The notes under the pieces were generated by a model that did not search any database, was not told the origin of the DNA, and was given only the letters and a program-made list of their open reading frames with translations. From the NCBI GenBank assembly GCA_947598585.1, contig CANQFK010000002.1, forward strand, positions 1-64,000: a DNA stretch of 64,000 bases. The letters are read 5' to 3'. The DNA comes from an uncultured Clostridia bacterium. GTDB taxonomy: Bacteria; Bacillota; Clostridia; Christensenellales; Pumilibacteraceae. This document shows, piece by piece, positions 12,201 to 20,443 of the stretch (position 1 is the stretch's first letter; the number at the start of each line of letters is the position of its first letter). The position numbers and the translations under genes are program-made.

Positions 12201-12856
12201 TAATAGTTAAGCGCGAGGACGGCAAGGAGGAATCCTATTCTATCCCGTACACTGCAAGGCTCAAACCCGAAATTACAGACGGCGCAACCGTTATGAGCGG
12301 CGACGCGCTCACCGAAGGACCTATCAATCCGCACGACATATTGCGCACAAAGGGTCGCAAGTACGTTCAGGACTATATTTTGAGGGAAGTTCAATCGGTA
12401 TATCGCAGCCAAAGCGTGCAGATAAACGATAAACACCTCGAAGTCATAATAAGACAGATGCTCAAAAAGGTTCGCGTAGAGGACGGAGGCGACACGCCGC
12501 TTTTGCCGGGCGCAATGGTGGATCTTGCCGCATTCGACGAGGCGAACTCCAAGGCGATCGAAAATTACAGTCGTCCCGCAGTGGCAAAGCATACTCTTCT
12601 CGGTATAACCAAGGCTGCGCTTGCCACCGATTCGTTCCTTTCGGCGGCGTCCTTCCAGGAAACGGCGAGAGTGCTTACCGAAGCTGCCATAAAGAACAAG
12701 ATCGACCCGCTTATCGGACTTAAAGAAAACGTTATCATAGGCAAACTTATCCCCGCGGGCACGGGCATGAAAAAGTATAAAAACATCTATCCCGAAGAGG
12801 CAATAAGCAAATCCGAGCAACAAATGGAAGCTCATATGCAAGAGTTCGATGAGTGA
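9251..12856 (+). CDS. rpoC: RNA polymerase beta-prime subunit
   Basis: 1201 residues. The N-terminal zinc site (CYCGKYKR...CDKCGVEV), the catalytic [16 protein letters not shown] magnesium loop, the bridge-helix/trigger-loop area ([34 protein letters not shown]) and the C-terminal [16 protein letters not shown] block are present and in order. It is the compact Gram-positive form without the long insertions seen in Proteobacteria. A GGAGG site precedes the ATG. Its last codons overlap the start of a 52-codon gene. Confidence 0.99.
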   Translation: MFELNNFDSMQISIAGPNKIREWSHGEVTKSETINYRTQKPERDGLFCERIFGPTKDWECYCGKYKRVRYKGVICDKCGVEVTKAKVRRERMGHIELAAPVTHIWYFRGVPSRIGLLLDIPPKALESIVYFASAIVLDPGETELEYKQVIPYDQVAELREKYGPKAFRVGDGAEAIKELLGNVDLEKEYKEIKEIVDTSTGQKKVKAIKRLDILDAFLKNGTDPTWMVLDVLPVLPPELRPMVQLDGGRYATSDLNDLYRRVINRNLRLKKVLEMNAPEVIIRNEKRMLQEAVDSLIDNGRRGKAVSGAGNRELKSLSGLLRGKQGRFRQNLLGKRVDYSGRSVIVVGPELKMYQCGLPKEMALELFKPFVMHELVAQGKTHNIKSAKRIVERAGKEVWGVLEDVIKEHPVLLNRAPTLHRLGIQAFEPVLVEGRAIKLHPLACGAFNADFDGDQMAVHVPLSIEARTEARFLMLASNNILKLSDGKPVCSPTQDMVMGCYYLTIAKPGSKGEGKIFCDADEAKMAYANKEIELQSKIWVRITKEVNGVPCNKRISTTVGRLIFNDIIPQDLGLKFCEDENGKVYEAQDKHDPFTLEIDCCVDKSRLQAIVDTTFKLKGATETVKMLDNIKSLGYKFSTIGAITTSVFDMEIPPEKKKILSETETRVINIERLYNRGFLTEDEKYKLVVEEWKKANEDVTDVLKKSLSKFNPINMMAQSGARGSMKQIAQLSGMRGLMTNPQGKTLETPVKSSFREGLSVLEYFIASHGGRKGLADTALKTADSGYLTRRLVDVSQDVIVREEDCCEGQTPKGAYTTAIMSDKQVIESLADRINGRFAAEDIVYPEGHPDAGKVIVKCNEYITEDLANLIQSVGITGVNIRTVLTCKSKHGVCVKCYGKDMSGSTPVRVGEAVGIIAAQSIGEPGTQLTMRTFHTGGVAAADDITQGLPRVEELFEARKPKGVAVVVEHGGVISISESGGKRDIIVKREDGKEESYSIPYTARLKPEITDGATVMSGDALTEGPINPHDILRTKGRKYVQDYILREVQSVYRSQSVQINDKHLEVIIRQMLKKVRVEDGGDTPLLPGAMVDLAAFDEANSKAIENYSRPAVAKHTLLGITKAALATDSFLSAASFQETARVLTEAAIKNKIDPLIGLKENVIIGKLIPAGTGMKKYKNIYPEEAISKSEQQMEAHMQEFDE

Positions 12857-13007
12857 TATGGAACAGACGCCCGCAAAAAAACCGCCCGAGCCGCTCGGAC
12901 AAAAGGCAATAAAAAAGGCGAAAGAGGCAAAAGAGGCTGAGATATTCAAACGTAAGTATTTCGATTATTACGACGATATCAAGACCTCGGTAAAAGAAGA
13001 TTGGTAA
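12849..13007 (+). CDS. Small charged protein overlapping the end of rpoC
   Basis: A 52-residue open frame whose ATG lies inside the last codons of rpoC (eight-base overlap); a second in-frame ATG is at 12858. It begins with a Pro/Lys stretch, continues with a Lys/Ala/Glu-rich helix and ends in a Tyr/Asp-rich piece (KYFDYYDD...KEDW). The overlap implies coupled translation with rpoC. I do not recognise it. It might be an RNA-polymerase-associated small protein, but position is the only support. Confidence 0.5.
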   Translation: MSDMEQTPAKKPPEPLGQKAIKKAKEAKEAEIFKRKYFDYYDDIKTSVKEDW

Positions 13008-13010
13008 CAA

Positions 13011-13042
13011 AAAAGGCTTTTCCTTTGATAGGAAGAGCCCTT
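13011..13042 (-). terminator. Terminator between the rpoC and glyQS units
   Basis: GGCTTTTCCT (13015-13024) pairs with AGGAAGAGCC (13030-13039). On the minus strand it is followed by a run of six T, so it ends glyQS; it may also slow transcription coming from rpoC. Confidence 0.7.
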
Positions 13043-13141
13043 TGTCATATTCAGTAGCAATATCCTTATAAAATAACGGATCGACTAAACGCCGTCGGCC
13101 CGTTATACGTTTAAGTATTGTTTCGATTTCCGAATTTCCGC

Positions 13142-14527
13142 TTACGCTTCCGTCTTTTCGGTAAGGTAAGCGATGAGTTCGTTCGCTCCGATACGGATCT
13201 GCTCCATGCTGTCCCTGTCGCGAACGGTGACCGTACCGTCTTCGAGTGTGTCGAAGTCCACGGTAATGCAGTAGGGAGTGCCTATCTCGTCCTGACGGCG
13301 ATAGCGTTTGCCTATCGAACCGCTGAGATCGTACGCGCAATTGAACTTTTGAGCGAGCATTTTGTATATCTCGTCCGCCTTTTCCGAAAGATTTTTTTGC
13401 AAAGGCAGGATCGCGGCTTTATAGGGAGCGAGAGCGGGGTGGAAGTGCATTACGACGCGTGTGTCGCCGCCGTCCAGCGTTTGCTCCTCGTAGGCGTTGC
13501 AAAGAAAAGCGAGCATGGCGCGATCGGCTCCGAGCGAGGGCTCGATAACGTACGGCACATACTTTTCGTTCGTGTTGGGATCGGTGTATTCCATGCTCTT
13601 GCCCGATCTGCGTTCATGACATCTGAGGTCATAGTCGGTGCGATCGGCAATGCCCCAGAGTTCGCCCCAGCCGAACGGGAATTTGAATTCGAAGTCGGTC
13701 GTCGCCTTGCTGTAAAAGGCGAGTTCTTCCTTTTCGTGGTCGCGCATTCTGAGGTTTTCGGGTCTTATACCGTATTTTATGAGCCAATTGCGGCAGAAAT
13801 CCCTCCAATAATAGAACCAATCGAGGTCGGTACCCGGCTTGCAGAAAAATTCAAGTTCCATTTGCTCGAATTCCCTTATGCGGAAGATGAAGTTGCCGGG
13901 AGTTATCTCGTTTCGGAACGATTTTCCTATCTGACCGACGCCGAACGGGATCTTGTTGCGCGTAGTGCGTTGAATATTCAAAAAGTTCACAAAAATGCCC
14001 TGAGCCGTTTCGGGACGGAGGTACACGGTACTTGCGCTGTCCTCGGTCACGCCCTGAAAAGTCTTGAACATAAGATTGAATTTTTTTATGCTCGTAAAGT
14101 TGCTTTTGCCGCACACGGGGCAAGGTATTTTGTTTTCGGTTATGAAATTTTGAAGTTTTTCGTTGTCCCAGCCCGCAATGCTTATGTTCATCTTTTTTCG
14201 TTCGATGTAGTTTTCGACGAGGTCGTCGGCTCTGTGACGGGTCTTACATTCTTTGCAATCCATAAGGGGATCGGAAAATCCGCCTATGTGTCCGCTTGCT
14301 TCCCATACCGAATTGTTCATAAGTATGGCGCAATCCACGCCCACGTTGGTGGCGGATCGGGTAACGAACTCATTCCACCATGCTTTTTTGATGTTGTTTT
14401 TAAGTTCCGCGCCGAGCGGACCGTAATCCCAGGTGTTGGCAAGACCGCCGTATATCTCGCTGCCGGGATAAACGAATCCGCGACCTTTGCAAAGGGCGAC
14501 GAGCTTGTCCATAGTCAATTCTGCCAT
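13142..14527 (-). CDS. glyQS: Glycyl-tRNA synthetase, single-chain dimeric type
   Basis: Charges tRNA-Gly. This is a class II enzyme of 461 residues: motif 2 ([23 protein letters not shown]) and motif 3 ([14 protein letters not shown]) are clear, and a C-terminal anticodon-binding domain follows. Two CxxC pairs (CKECKTRH and CPVCGK) fit a zinc-binding insertion. I start at the ATG at 14527 (MAELTMDKL) because AGGAG lies just upstream and the promoter at 14584-14556 falls inside any longer reading. No T-box element is visible in the short leader. Confidence 0.96.
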   Translation of the reverse strand: MAELTMDKLVALCKGRGFVYPGSEIYGGLANTWDYGPLGAELKNNIKKAWWNEFVTRSATNVGVDCAILMNNSVWEASGHIGGFSDPLMDCKECKTRHRADDLVENYIERKKMNISIAGWDNEKLQNFITENKIPCPVCGKSNFTSIKKFNLMFKTFQGVTEDSASTVYLRPETAQGIFVNFLNIQRTTRNKIPFGVGQIGKSFRNEITPGNFIFRIREFEQMELEFFCKPGTDLDWFYYWRDFCRNWLIKYGIRPENLRMRDHEKEELAFYSKATTDFEFKFPFGWGELWGIADRTDYDLRCHERRSGKSMEYTDPNTNEKYVPYVIEPSLGADRAMLAFLCNAYEEQTLDGGDTRVVMHFHPALAPYKAAILPLQKNLSEKADEIYKMLAQKFNCAYDLSGSIGKRYRRQDEIGTPYCITVDFDTLEDGTVTVRDRDSMEQIRIGANELIAYLTEKTEA

Positions 14528-14555
14528 AATAACTCCTAAATAAAATGTCATAAAA

Positions 14556-14584
14556 AGTGTAAAGCATATACGAAAAAAAGTCAA
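14556..14584 (-). promoter_or_regulatory. glyQS promoter
   Basis: Minus-strand TTGACT (14584-14579), 17-bp spacer, TACACT (14561-14556), about 29 bases before the glyQS start codon. Confidence 0.7.
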
Positions 14585-14713
14585 GCAAAAAATAAATTAT
14601 TTTTCCGCACACTTCACGGGATAGGCAAATATTATGAAGTAGATATATCTATTCACCGTTACGGGTGGCGCGCCCGATACCAAAGATAGACTTGCAAAAG
14701 ATAAAGCCCGGGT

Positions 14714-14769
14714 GTACGGAGGGGACTTTGCGTAAGGAACCGATCGAGGTCCTCTCCGTGCGGATCGGT
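14714..14769 (+). promoter_or_regulatory. Possible H-type pseudoknot leader
   Basis: 14714-14726 pairs with 14749-14761 over 13 positions (two G-U pairs, otherwise Watson-Crick). Inside its 22-nt loop ACCGATC (14739-14745) is exactly complementary to GATCGGT (14763-14769), which starts one base after the stem. This is the geometry of an H-type pseudoknot or of two exclusive folds. It ends 17 bases before the ribosome site of the Cys-rich gene. I cannot match it to a known riboswitch class. Confidence 0.5.
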
Positions 14770-14800
14770 CGGAAAAAATTCAAATAGGAGGGTAAACGCG

Positions 14801-14977
14801 ATGTTCTGCGGAGGAAACGATTTATTTATACTTTTGCTGTTGCTTTGCGGGTGCGGCAATAAGGATAACGGATGCGGCTGCGGATATGAGAAAAGAAGCG
14901 GCGATTGCTGCGATCTGATCCTTTGGTACATATTGCTCAGCTGCGTATGCGGCGACAAAAATAACTGCTGCAAATAA
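14801..14977 (+). CDS. Small cysteine-rich hydrophobic protein
   Basis: 58 residues, eleven of them cysteines, beginning MFCGGND followed by a short Leu-rich stretch, then CGCGNKDNGCGCGY, a CCDLILWYILLSCVCG segment and a CC pair near the end. AGGAGGG (14786-14792) precedes the ATG by eight bases and a strong terminator follows, so it is a real single-gene unit. It has no classical signal peptide. Similar short Cys/Gly proteins occur unannotated in Clostridia. Metal or membrane association is a guess only. Confidence 0.7.
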   Translation: MFCGGNDLFILLLLLCGCGNKDNGCGCGYEKRSGDCCDLILWYILLSCVCGDKNNCCK

Positions 14978-15008
14978 ACAAAACTACATAATGCGGCTGA
15001 AAAACGGG

Positions 15009-15034
15009 GGCTACGGCTATGTCGTAGCCTTTTT
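15009..15034 (+). terminator. Terminator of the Cys-rich gene
   Basis: GGCTACG (15009-15015) and CGTAGCC (15023-15029) form a perfect stem followed by five T. Confidence 0.85.
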
Positions 15035-15123
15035 ATATATGTTTTTACAGGCAAAAACGTTACGAATGAGCGCATATCGAATACGGTAAAAAATATAAAA
15101 ATTTCACAGCGGCGTTCAAATGC

Positions 15124-15152
15124 TTGCAAAACGATATCCTTTGTTATATAAT
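15124..15152 (+). promoter_or_regulatory. Promoter of the ECF S-component/coaX operon
   Basis: TTGCAA (15124-15129), 17-bp spacer, TATAAT (15147-15152). It gives a leader of about 115 bases, which rules out longer N-terminal readings of the next gene. Confidence 0.75.
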
Positions 15153-15273
15153 AATATGCCGAATGCGATATGCCGAACGCGCTTTAAGCGGATACGGGTA
15201 TTCGACTGTCCATAAGCGCTTTCGCAAACGGTTTTTTTCTGCGGGTATCATAACGAACCCGATGGAGGTCAAT

Positions 15274-15897
15274 ATGGATAAAAAGAAGTTCTTTTCGACA
15301 AGGAACATAACGTACCTTTCGGTTTTGACGGCTTTTATCGTCGTGTTTCAGCTTGTGAGTTCGCTTGTGCCTCTCCCGGGCGGCGCGGCGCTCAACCTGA
15401 CGCTTGTGCCCATTGTGCTGGGCGGGATAATTCTCGGATCTTCGGGCGGAGCCTTTTTGGGACTGACATTCGCGGTCATCGTGGTAATAATGTCCATCGC
15501 AAAACCCGAGGGAATGATGATCTTCATCATCGAATCGCCGTCCGCGCTCGTATTCTTTATTTTCTCTACGCTCGTAAGAGGCTTTCTGGTTGGGATAGTG
15601 CCGGCGCTTGTATTCAAACTCATATCGAAGAAGAACGTCCATGTCGCAACGGTTGTTTCGTCGGCTGTCGCTCCGATAACCAACACGGCGGTGTTCATAT
15701 TGTCGTCGCTCGCATTGTTCGGAATGTTGCCCGATTCTCTCGACATGAACGCGCTCGAATTTTTCAAGTACCTCGTTCTTACGGTCGCGGGCGTCAACTT
15801 CCTTATCGAATTTGCGATAAATATAATTTTGTCCCCCGCGATATATTCTGTCGTCAGGATCGTCGGAGCGCGCATACGCGCAACGGGACAGGGCTGA
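15274..15897 (+). CDS. ECF transporter S component, probably for pantothenate
   Basis: A 207-residue membrane protein with about six hydrophobic helices, of the ECF S-component type that captures a vitamin and docks on the shared EcfAAT module. I start at the ATG at 15274 (MDKKKFFST), preceded by GGAGG and lying downstream of the promoter. Features typical of the class are a short charged N-terminus before helix 1 and a Gly-rich loop (LGGIILGSSGGAFLG). The next gene, 14 bases on, is type III pantothenate kinase, which suggests pantothenate as substrate (PanT-like). That assignment is inference. Confidence 0.82.
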   Translation: MDKKKFFSTRNITYLSVLTAFIVVFQLVSSLVPLPGGAALNLTLVPIVLGGIILGSSGGAFLGLTFAVIVVIMSIAKPEGMMIFIIESPSALVFFIFSTLVRGFLVGIVPALVFKLISKKNVHVATVVSSAVAPITNTAVFILSSLALFGMLPDSLDMNALEFFKYLVLTVAGVNFLIEFAINIILSPAIYSVVRIVGARIRATGQG

Positions 15898-15911
15898 AAA
15901 GCAGGTATAAA

Positions 15912-16679
15912 ATGATAATAGCTCTTGATGTAGGCAATACAAATACGAAAATAGGCATTTTCGACGGGGACAAACTTGCCCTCAGCCTTCGTATGTCGAG
16001 TTCCATGAACAAGACGGGGGACGAATACGGCTTTTATCTTATCGGAATGTTGAAAAACAAGAACATTTCGCCCAAAGATATAGACGGCGGCATAATAAGC
16101 AGCGTCAATCCCAACCTCAATTACACGTTCGAGCATATGCTCGACTACTATTTCGGGATAAAACCGTATATTGTGGGCTCGGGCATAAAGACGGGCGTGA
16201 ATGTGAAATACGACAATCCCAAGGAAGTGGGCGCGGACAGGATAGTGGGCTGCGTCGCGGCTTATAAGATATACGGCGGACCGTGCATCGTTATAGATTG
16301 TGGCACTGCGACCACGTTCAACGTCGTGTCCGAAAACGGCGAGTTTTTGGGCGGCGCGATAGGCGTGGGGCTAAAATCCAGCGCGGACGCTCTTTATACG
16401 GGCACCGCAAAACTCCCCAAGGTCGAACTAGCCGTTCCGCGTAACGTTATAGGCAAGAACACCATTGCGAATATGCAGTCGGGATTGGTTTTCGGCTACG
16501 TTTCCATGGTGGAGGGCATAGTCGCGCGCATAAGAAAGGAGTTTATGGGAGAACTTAAAGTCATAGCCACTGGCGGACTGAGCGAGATCGTATCCTCGTG
16601 CAGCAAGGTGATCGACGTCGTGGACAGGACGCTCACCCTCAAAGGACTCAATATCGTTTACAAGTTGCAACAATCTTAG
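15912..16679 (+). CDS. coaX: Type III pantothenate kinase
   Basis: Phosphorylates pantothenate in the first step of coenzyme A synthesis. 255 residues, normal for the family. It has the ASKHA-fold motifs DVGNTNTKIG (residues 5-14), the GADR motif (EVGADRIVG) and the phosphate-2 region IDCGTATTFNVV, followed by GGAIGVGL. It follows the ECF S component closely, making an uptake-and-activation pair. No terminator is visible before the next promoter. Confidence 0.97.
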   Translation: MIIALDVGNTNTKIGIFDGDKLALSLRMSSSMNKTGDEYGFYLIGMLKNKNISPKDIDGGIISSVNPNLNYTFEHMLDYYFGIKPYIVGSGIKTGVNVKYDNPKEVGADRIVGCVAAYKIYGGPCIVIDCGTATTFNVVSENGEFLGGAIGVGLKSSADALYTGTAKLPKVELAVPRNVIGKNTIANMQSGLVFGYVSMVEGIVARIRKEFMGELKVIATGGLSEIVSSCSKVIDVVDRTLTLKGLNIVYKLQQS

Positions 16680-16778
16680 CGGGTCTGTTTAAGGTCCCGA
16701 AATCTTTCGTAAAGCACGAATTTCACATATTTTTTGTAGCTAATGCAAATAATATCGTTAGAATTGTATTGAAAATGT

Positions 16779-16808
16779 TTGACAGCGTATGTAATTTTTT
16801 GGTATAAT
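16779..16808 (+). promoter_or_regulatory. Promoter of the 1156-residue surface protein
   Basis: TTGACA (16779-16784), 18-bp spacer, TATAAT (16803-16808), then a leader ending in AGAGGAG before the ATG at 16856. Confidence 0.8.
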
Positions 16809-16855
16809 TGTAACGCTATAAATATAGTTTTACTTAATTAAAGAGGAGACACGAA

Positions 16856-19800
16856 ATGAAAACAGGCAAAAGCATATGCAGACGACTTCTTGTACTCATT
16901 GTATCCGTGGCAATGATGATCGGATGCCTGAGCGGAGTTGTCTTTGCGGACGGTCCTCGCGCAGTATCCGAAAACGAGGCTTATTTACACGAATACGGCA
17001 GTATTCAGACTAAGGTCGAACTCGGAAAGCAGTTCAAGGTGCTTGAAGCGAACGAGGGCGTGACCTTAAAGGTCAAGGATCCCACAGGTAAGAATGTTAC
17101 CGCCGACGGTAATGAATATACCGCATCTGTTTTGGGTAATTATAAGGTTATTTATTCTAACGATAATGTAAGCTATTCTTATATTATAAATTGTTTCGAA
17201 GACGCAGAATACTATATCGAAGTTGAAAACAACGGCGCATCCATTCCCACGTTCGTAGAACGCGGCGCGTCCAAGCAGTTGCCCAAATGGCACCTCGCAA
17301 AGAAAGTCGATGACGAAGTAGAGTACGTCGAAGAGGGCGTTATGCTTTATTATCAGATAGATAACGGGGCAAAGACCGAAGTCGGCGATGAGGACGTCAG
17401 CGTTGTATTCAGTGAAGTGGGCAGCAAAATGCTCGTTTTGTCCGCTCAATTCGACGGCAGCAGCAAGAGTTACAGCGAAAAGTACACGATAAACGTTCAA
17501 AGCAACTTTACCGATTCCAACAGACCCACTCTTCGCAATATCTCCAACATGTCCTCATCCGCAAGCATCAACACGTTGGTGACGCTTCCCAAGGCGACCG
17601 CAGACGACGACTATGACGATAATGTCGAAGTTATCGTCAATGTCACCGATCCCGACGGAAAACCCGTAAAGAAAGTTGCTCCCGACGAGAACGGTTATGC
17701 TCCCAAGATGACGGACGGCGAATATGATCAGCTCGAAGACGCGAAATTCGATAATATCGACAATATGTCTTTCTATCCCACAAAGCTCGGCACTTATACC
17801 GTAACTTATGTGGCAAAGGACGACGCGGGCAACGAGTCCACTCAACACACCTACAAGATCGCCGTTTCGGATAAGACGGGTCCCGTTATCATAGAGTCCG
17901 AGGACGACCTCATTCCCACCGTTTGGGGACTTCACGGCGTTCAGAACAAGGACGGCGAAAATGTTGATATGGTTCTCAATATCCCCATTCCCACCGTCGT
18001 TGATAACTATGACGAATTCAATCTCGACGCAGGCGAAAATCCGGGCACGGGCGACGTTAAGATGACGGTCGAAGTAAAGAACCCGACCGACACGGTAGCT
18101 CGCTGGTCGCTCCTTACTCCCCAATCGATCATGAATGATCAACATGTTGCAAACGCGACCGAGGGCTCTTACAAAAAGTTCTATAAGAGCAACAGCGGCG
18201 ACAACGTTTACGAGGGCGTCAAGATCGTTACCGAAGGCGGTGGAAATCCGTACCTTCGTATCAACTTTGACGATTTCTATTCCGAAGAAAGCGACGAGAG
18301 CAATTCCGACGATGACCTCAACAAGGTAAAGGCGGGCGTAACGGGCATTTGGACTATCACGTTCAGTTTCCGCGACGGAGCAAGCAACGGCGGCTACAAC
18401 AACTCTCAAAAGGTTTATAGCATTGACGTGAGAGATTTCACTTTCACCGATGAAGAGGCTCCCGTTATCACCGAACCCACTTTCCCCGACTATATTATAG
18501 TTGACAGCGAAGAAACGACTTACACCGTTCCTAACATTGTTGTAAGCGACAACTTTGACAGCCGTCTTACCGAAAATTACTATATTTACAGCGGCGATGA
18601 CAACGAAGACAATCGCTTGTATGTAGAGGGCGGCGAAGTGCTCAACCTGGGCATTGACGAAGACGGCAATTCTTATCTTGCCAACGAAGACGGCGATAAG
18701 ATCACGATCAGCGACAGCATTAGTTTTGCGTACTCCGCTAAGGACGACGTAGAAAACGAGGCTCAACTCAAAGACGAAGACGGTAATGATTATTCCGTTA
18801 CCGTTTACGCAGCAAAGAACGGCTGGGCAGTAGAAGATGTCAAGTTCGATATCGAGGACGAGATAATAGACGGTTATATCGGCGAGTTCGCTATCGAAAA
18901 GATCGAACAGCCCGAATTTGTAGGCTTCGAACTTTCGATAAAAGATGAGGACGGAAATTCGCTCGACGGAGTTACGAGCAATGTGTTCTACACCGAGGGC
19001 GAAAACAAGGCGCTCTATGTTAAGGACATCAGATTCAATCCCGGTAAGTCCGGCGATTACGAAGTAAATATCAGATTGTTCGACGCAAAGAACAACAGCT
19101 ATGTATTTGCAAAGAAGTTGACGGCAAACGTTGACGACGACAAAGTTACCATAGGTAATAGGAACGCCGCGCTTTGGGACAGAGTAGGCAACGCTCGCAG
19201 ATCCTATATGCTCGAACGCAGACCGTTCACGGTAAACGGCAGCGAAGCGGACAAGTATATAAGAGTATTCAAGATCCGCGGCGGCAGATACAGCTTGCTC
19301 GGCTATGAGTTCACCCCTATAGATCAGGGCGGCTATGAAGTGACCGAGTATTACGGAAAACAAGACGAACTTATCGCAGAGTCCGATAACTTTGCTTCGC
19401 TCCTCACATACAATGCTTCTTACGGCATGAGCGTAAGCGACGCAAACTCCGCAAGGATCGATACCGACGATGTGATCCCGTCTTATATAAAGGATCTTAC
19501 CAAGGAACCCGAATCCAAGAATAAATATCAAGGCAGCAAGGGCGAATACTTCTATATCACACCGCACTTCATCGCATTCTCCGAATCTCAAAGCTACGAT
19601 GTTTCCTTGAAGTACACCGATCCCGACGGCAATAGCGCAAACGCACAGAAAGTTTACGAATACGTCGGCGAAGATGCAAATATCAAGGAAGGCGACGAGA
19701 AATACTACTCCTTCAAGGCAGTAGAGGGCGAATACGAATATCACGGCAGCTATGCGTTCACGCTCGACAAGAACGGCGCGTACAACCTCGAAGCTACCGC

Positions 19801-20326
19801 AAAGATCGGTTCCGACGTCGTTACCGAAAATTACACGATAAAGGTAGGCGATATCATCGCACCGCAATTCACTTTGACGGATACTTCTACCGCTAAGGCA
19901 AATGTTGACACCTTGTTCGAATATCGCACTTTCAAACTCGAAGATATGCAAGCCGACAAGGATCCCGCGTCCGAGATCACCGTTTATTACAGCTTGTACG
20001 AACCGGGCAGCAGCAATTCTCAGGTAAGTTCCGTAAGCGGCAGCATCAAACTCGATAAACTTACCGCTTCCAACGACGGCGAATACAGGATCAAGTTGGA
20101 CAACGATTACAAGTTCGCAAAGAGCGGCGACTATACGGTCCGTATCGTGTTGAGAGATAAGGCAGGCAACGAGAGCACCCGCACCTATACCATTACGGTA
20201 AGCACGACGACGAGCAGCACTCCGACTTCGCTCACCATGCTCAGCACAGTACTCATCATAGTAGGTATATTGCTCATCATAGGCGTAGTTGTATATCTCA
20301 TTCGCTTCCGCAAGAGGAGAGCTTAA
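16856..20326 (+). CDS. Large secreted, membrane-anchored Ig-like repeat protein
   Basis: 1156 residues. An N-terminal signal peptide (about 1-32: a Lys/Arg start, then a hydrophobic core ending at VVFADGP) leads into a long acidic extracellular region. At least four bacterial Ig-like (HYR/DUF5011-type) modules can be seen by repeated boundaries such as SDKTGPVI, DEEAPVI and GDIIAPQF. Near the C-terminus a Thr/Ser linker is followed by one membrane helix (about 1128-1150) and a basic RFRKRRA tail. There is no LPxTG sortase motif, so it is held by the helix. Probably a cell-surface or adhesion protein. Single gene with its own promoter and terminator. Confidence 0.82.
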   Translation: MKTGKSICRRLLVLIVSVAMMIGCLSGVVFADGPRAVSENEAYLHEYGSIQTKVELGKQFKVLEANEGVTLKVKDPTGKNVTADGNEYTASVLGNYKVIYSNDNVSYSYIINCFEDAEYYIEVENNGASIPTFVERGASKQLPKWHLAKKVDDEVEYVEEGVMLYYQIDNGAKTEVGDEDVSVVFSEVGSKMLVLSAQFDGSSKSYSEKYTINVQSNFTDSNRPTLRNISNMSSSASINTLVTLPKATADDDYDDNVEVIVNVTDPDGKPVKKVAPDENGYAPKMTDGEYDQLEDAKFDNIDNMSFYPTKLGTYTVTYVAKDDAGNESTQHTYKIAVSDKTGPVIIESEDDLIPTVWGLHGVQNKDGENVDMVLNIPIPTVVDNYDEFNLDAGENPGTGDVKMTVEVKNPTDTVARWSLLTPQSIMNDQHVANATEGSYKKFYKSNSGDNVYEGVKIVTEGGGNPYLRINFDDFYSEESDESNSDDDLNKVKAGVTGIWTITFSFRDGASNGGYNNSQKVYSIDVRDFTFTDEEAPVITEPTFPDYIIVDSEETTYTVPNIVVSDNFDSRLTENYYIYSGDDNEDNRLYVEGGEVLNLGIDEDGNSYLANEDGDKITISDSISFAYSAKDDVENEAQLKDEDGNDYSVTVYAAKNGWAVEDVKFDIEDEIIDGYIGEFAIEKIEQPEFVGFELSIKDEDGNSLDGVTSNVFYTEGENKALYVKDIRFNPGKSGDYEVNIRLFDAKNNSYVFAKKLTANVDDDKVTIGNRNAALWDRVGNARRSYMLERRPFTVNGSEADKYIRVFKIRGGRYSLLGYEFTPIDQGGYEVTEYYGKQDELIAESDNFASLLTYNASYGMSVSDANSARIDTDDVIPSYIKDLTKEPESKNKYQGSKGEYFYITPHFIAFSESQSYDVSLKYTDPDGNSANAQKVYEYVGEDANIKEGDEKYYSFKAVEGEYEYHGSYAFTLDKNGAYNLEATAKIGSDVVTENYTIKVGDIIAPQFTLTDTSTAKANVDTLFEYRTFKLEDMQADKDPASEITVYYSLYEPGSSNSQVSSVSGSIKLDKLTASNDGEYRIKLDNDYKFAKSGDYTVRIVLRDKAGNESTRTYTITVSTTTSSTPTSLTMLSTVLIIVGILLIIGVVVYLIRFRKRRA

Positions 20327-20339
20327 TAAAAAACAACGA

Positions 20340-20370
20340 AAGTCCGTAAGAAATAACTTACGGACTTTTT
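20340..20370 (+). terminator. Terminator of the surface protein gene
   Basis: AAGTCCGTAAG (20340-20350) pairs perfectly with CTTACGGACTT (20357-20367), followed by T. Confidence 0.9.
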
Positions 20371-20406
20371 AAATTTACATTCCGACAAATAGTCTTATCA
20401 TTTCGA

Positions 20407-20435
20407 TTGCCATTTGCGCGGAAAAATAGTACAAT
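20407..20435 (+). promoter_or_regulatory. Promoter of the RnlA-like gene, leaderless geometry
   Basis: TTGCCA (20407-20412), 17-bp spacer, TACAAT (20430-20435). The ATG at 20444 lies eight bases after the -10 box and no Shine-Dalgarno sequence precedes it, so the mRNA is predicted to start at or just before the start codon. Confidence 0.65.
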
Positions 20436-20443
20436 ATAAACAT

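Noticed and set aside
14528-14650. T-box leader for glyQS
   Set aside because: The promoter leaves a leader of only about 20-25 bases, with no T-box motif or specifier stem.
14659-15129. 156-codon minus-strand frame
   Set aside because: It covers the Cys-rich gene, its pseudoknot leader and terminator on the other strand, has no ribosome site and no recognisable domain.
17555-19951. 798-codon antisense frame in the surface protein gene
   Set aside because: Mirror-image composition (Val/Ile/Phe-rich) of the acidic repeat gene on the other strand; no start signals.
20414-20443. TTG start for the RnlA-like gene
   Set aside because: It lies between the -35 and -10 boxes of the likely promoter and has no ribosome site.
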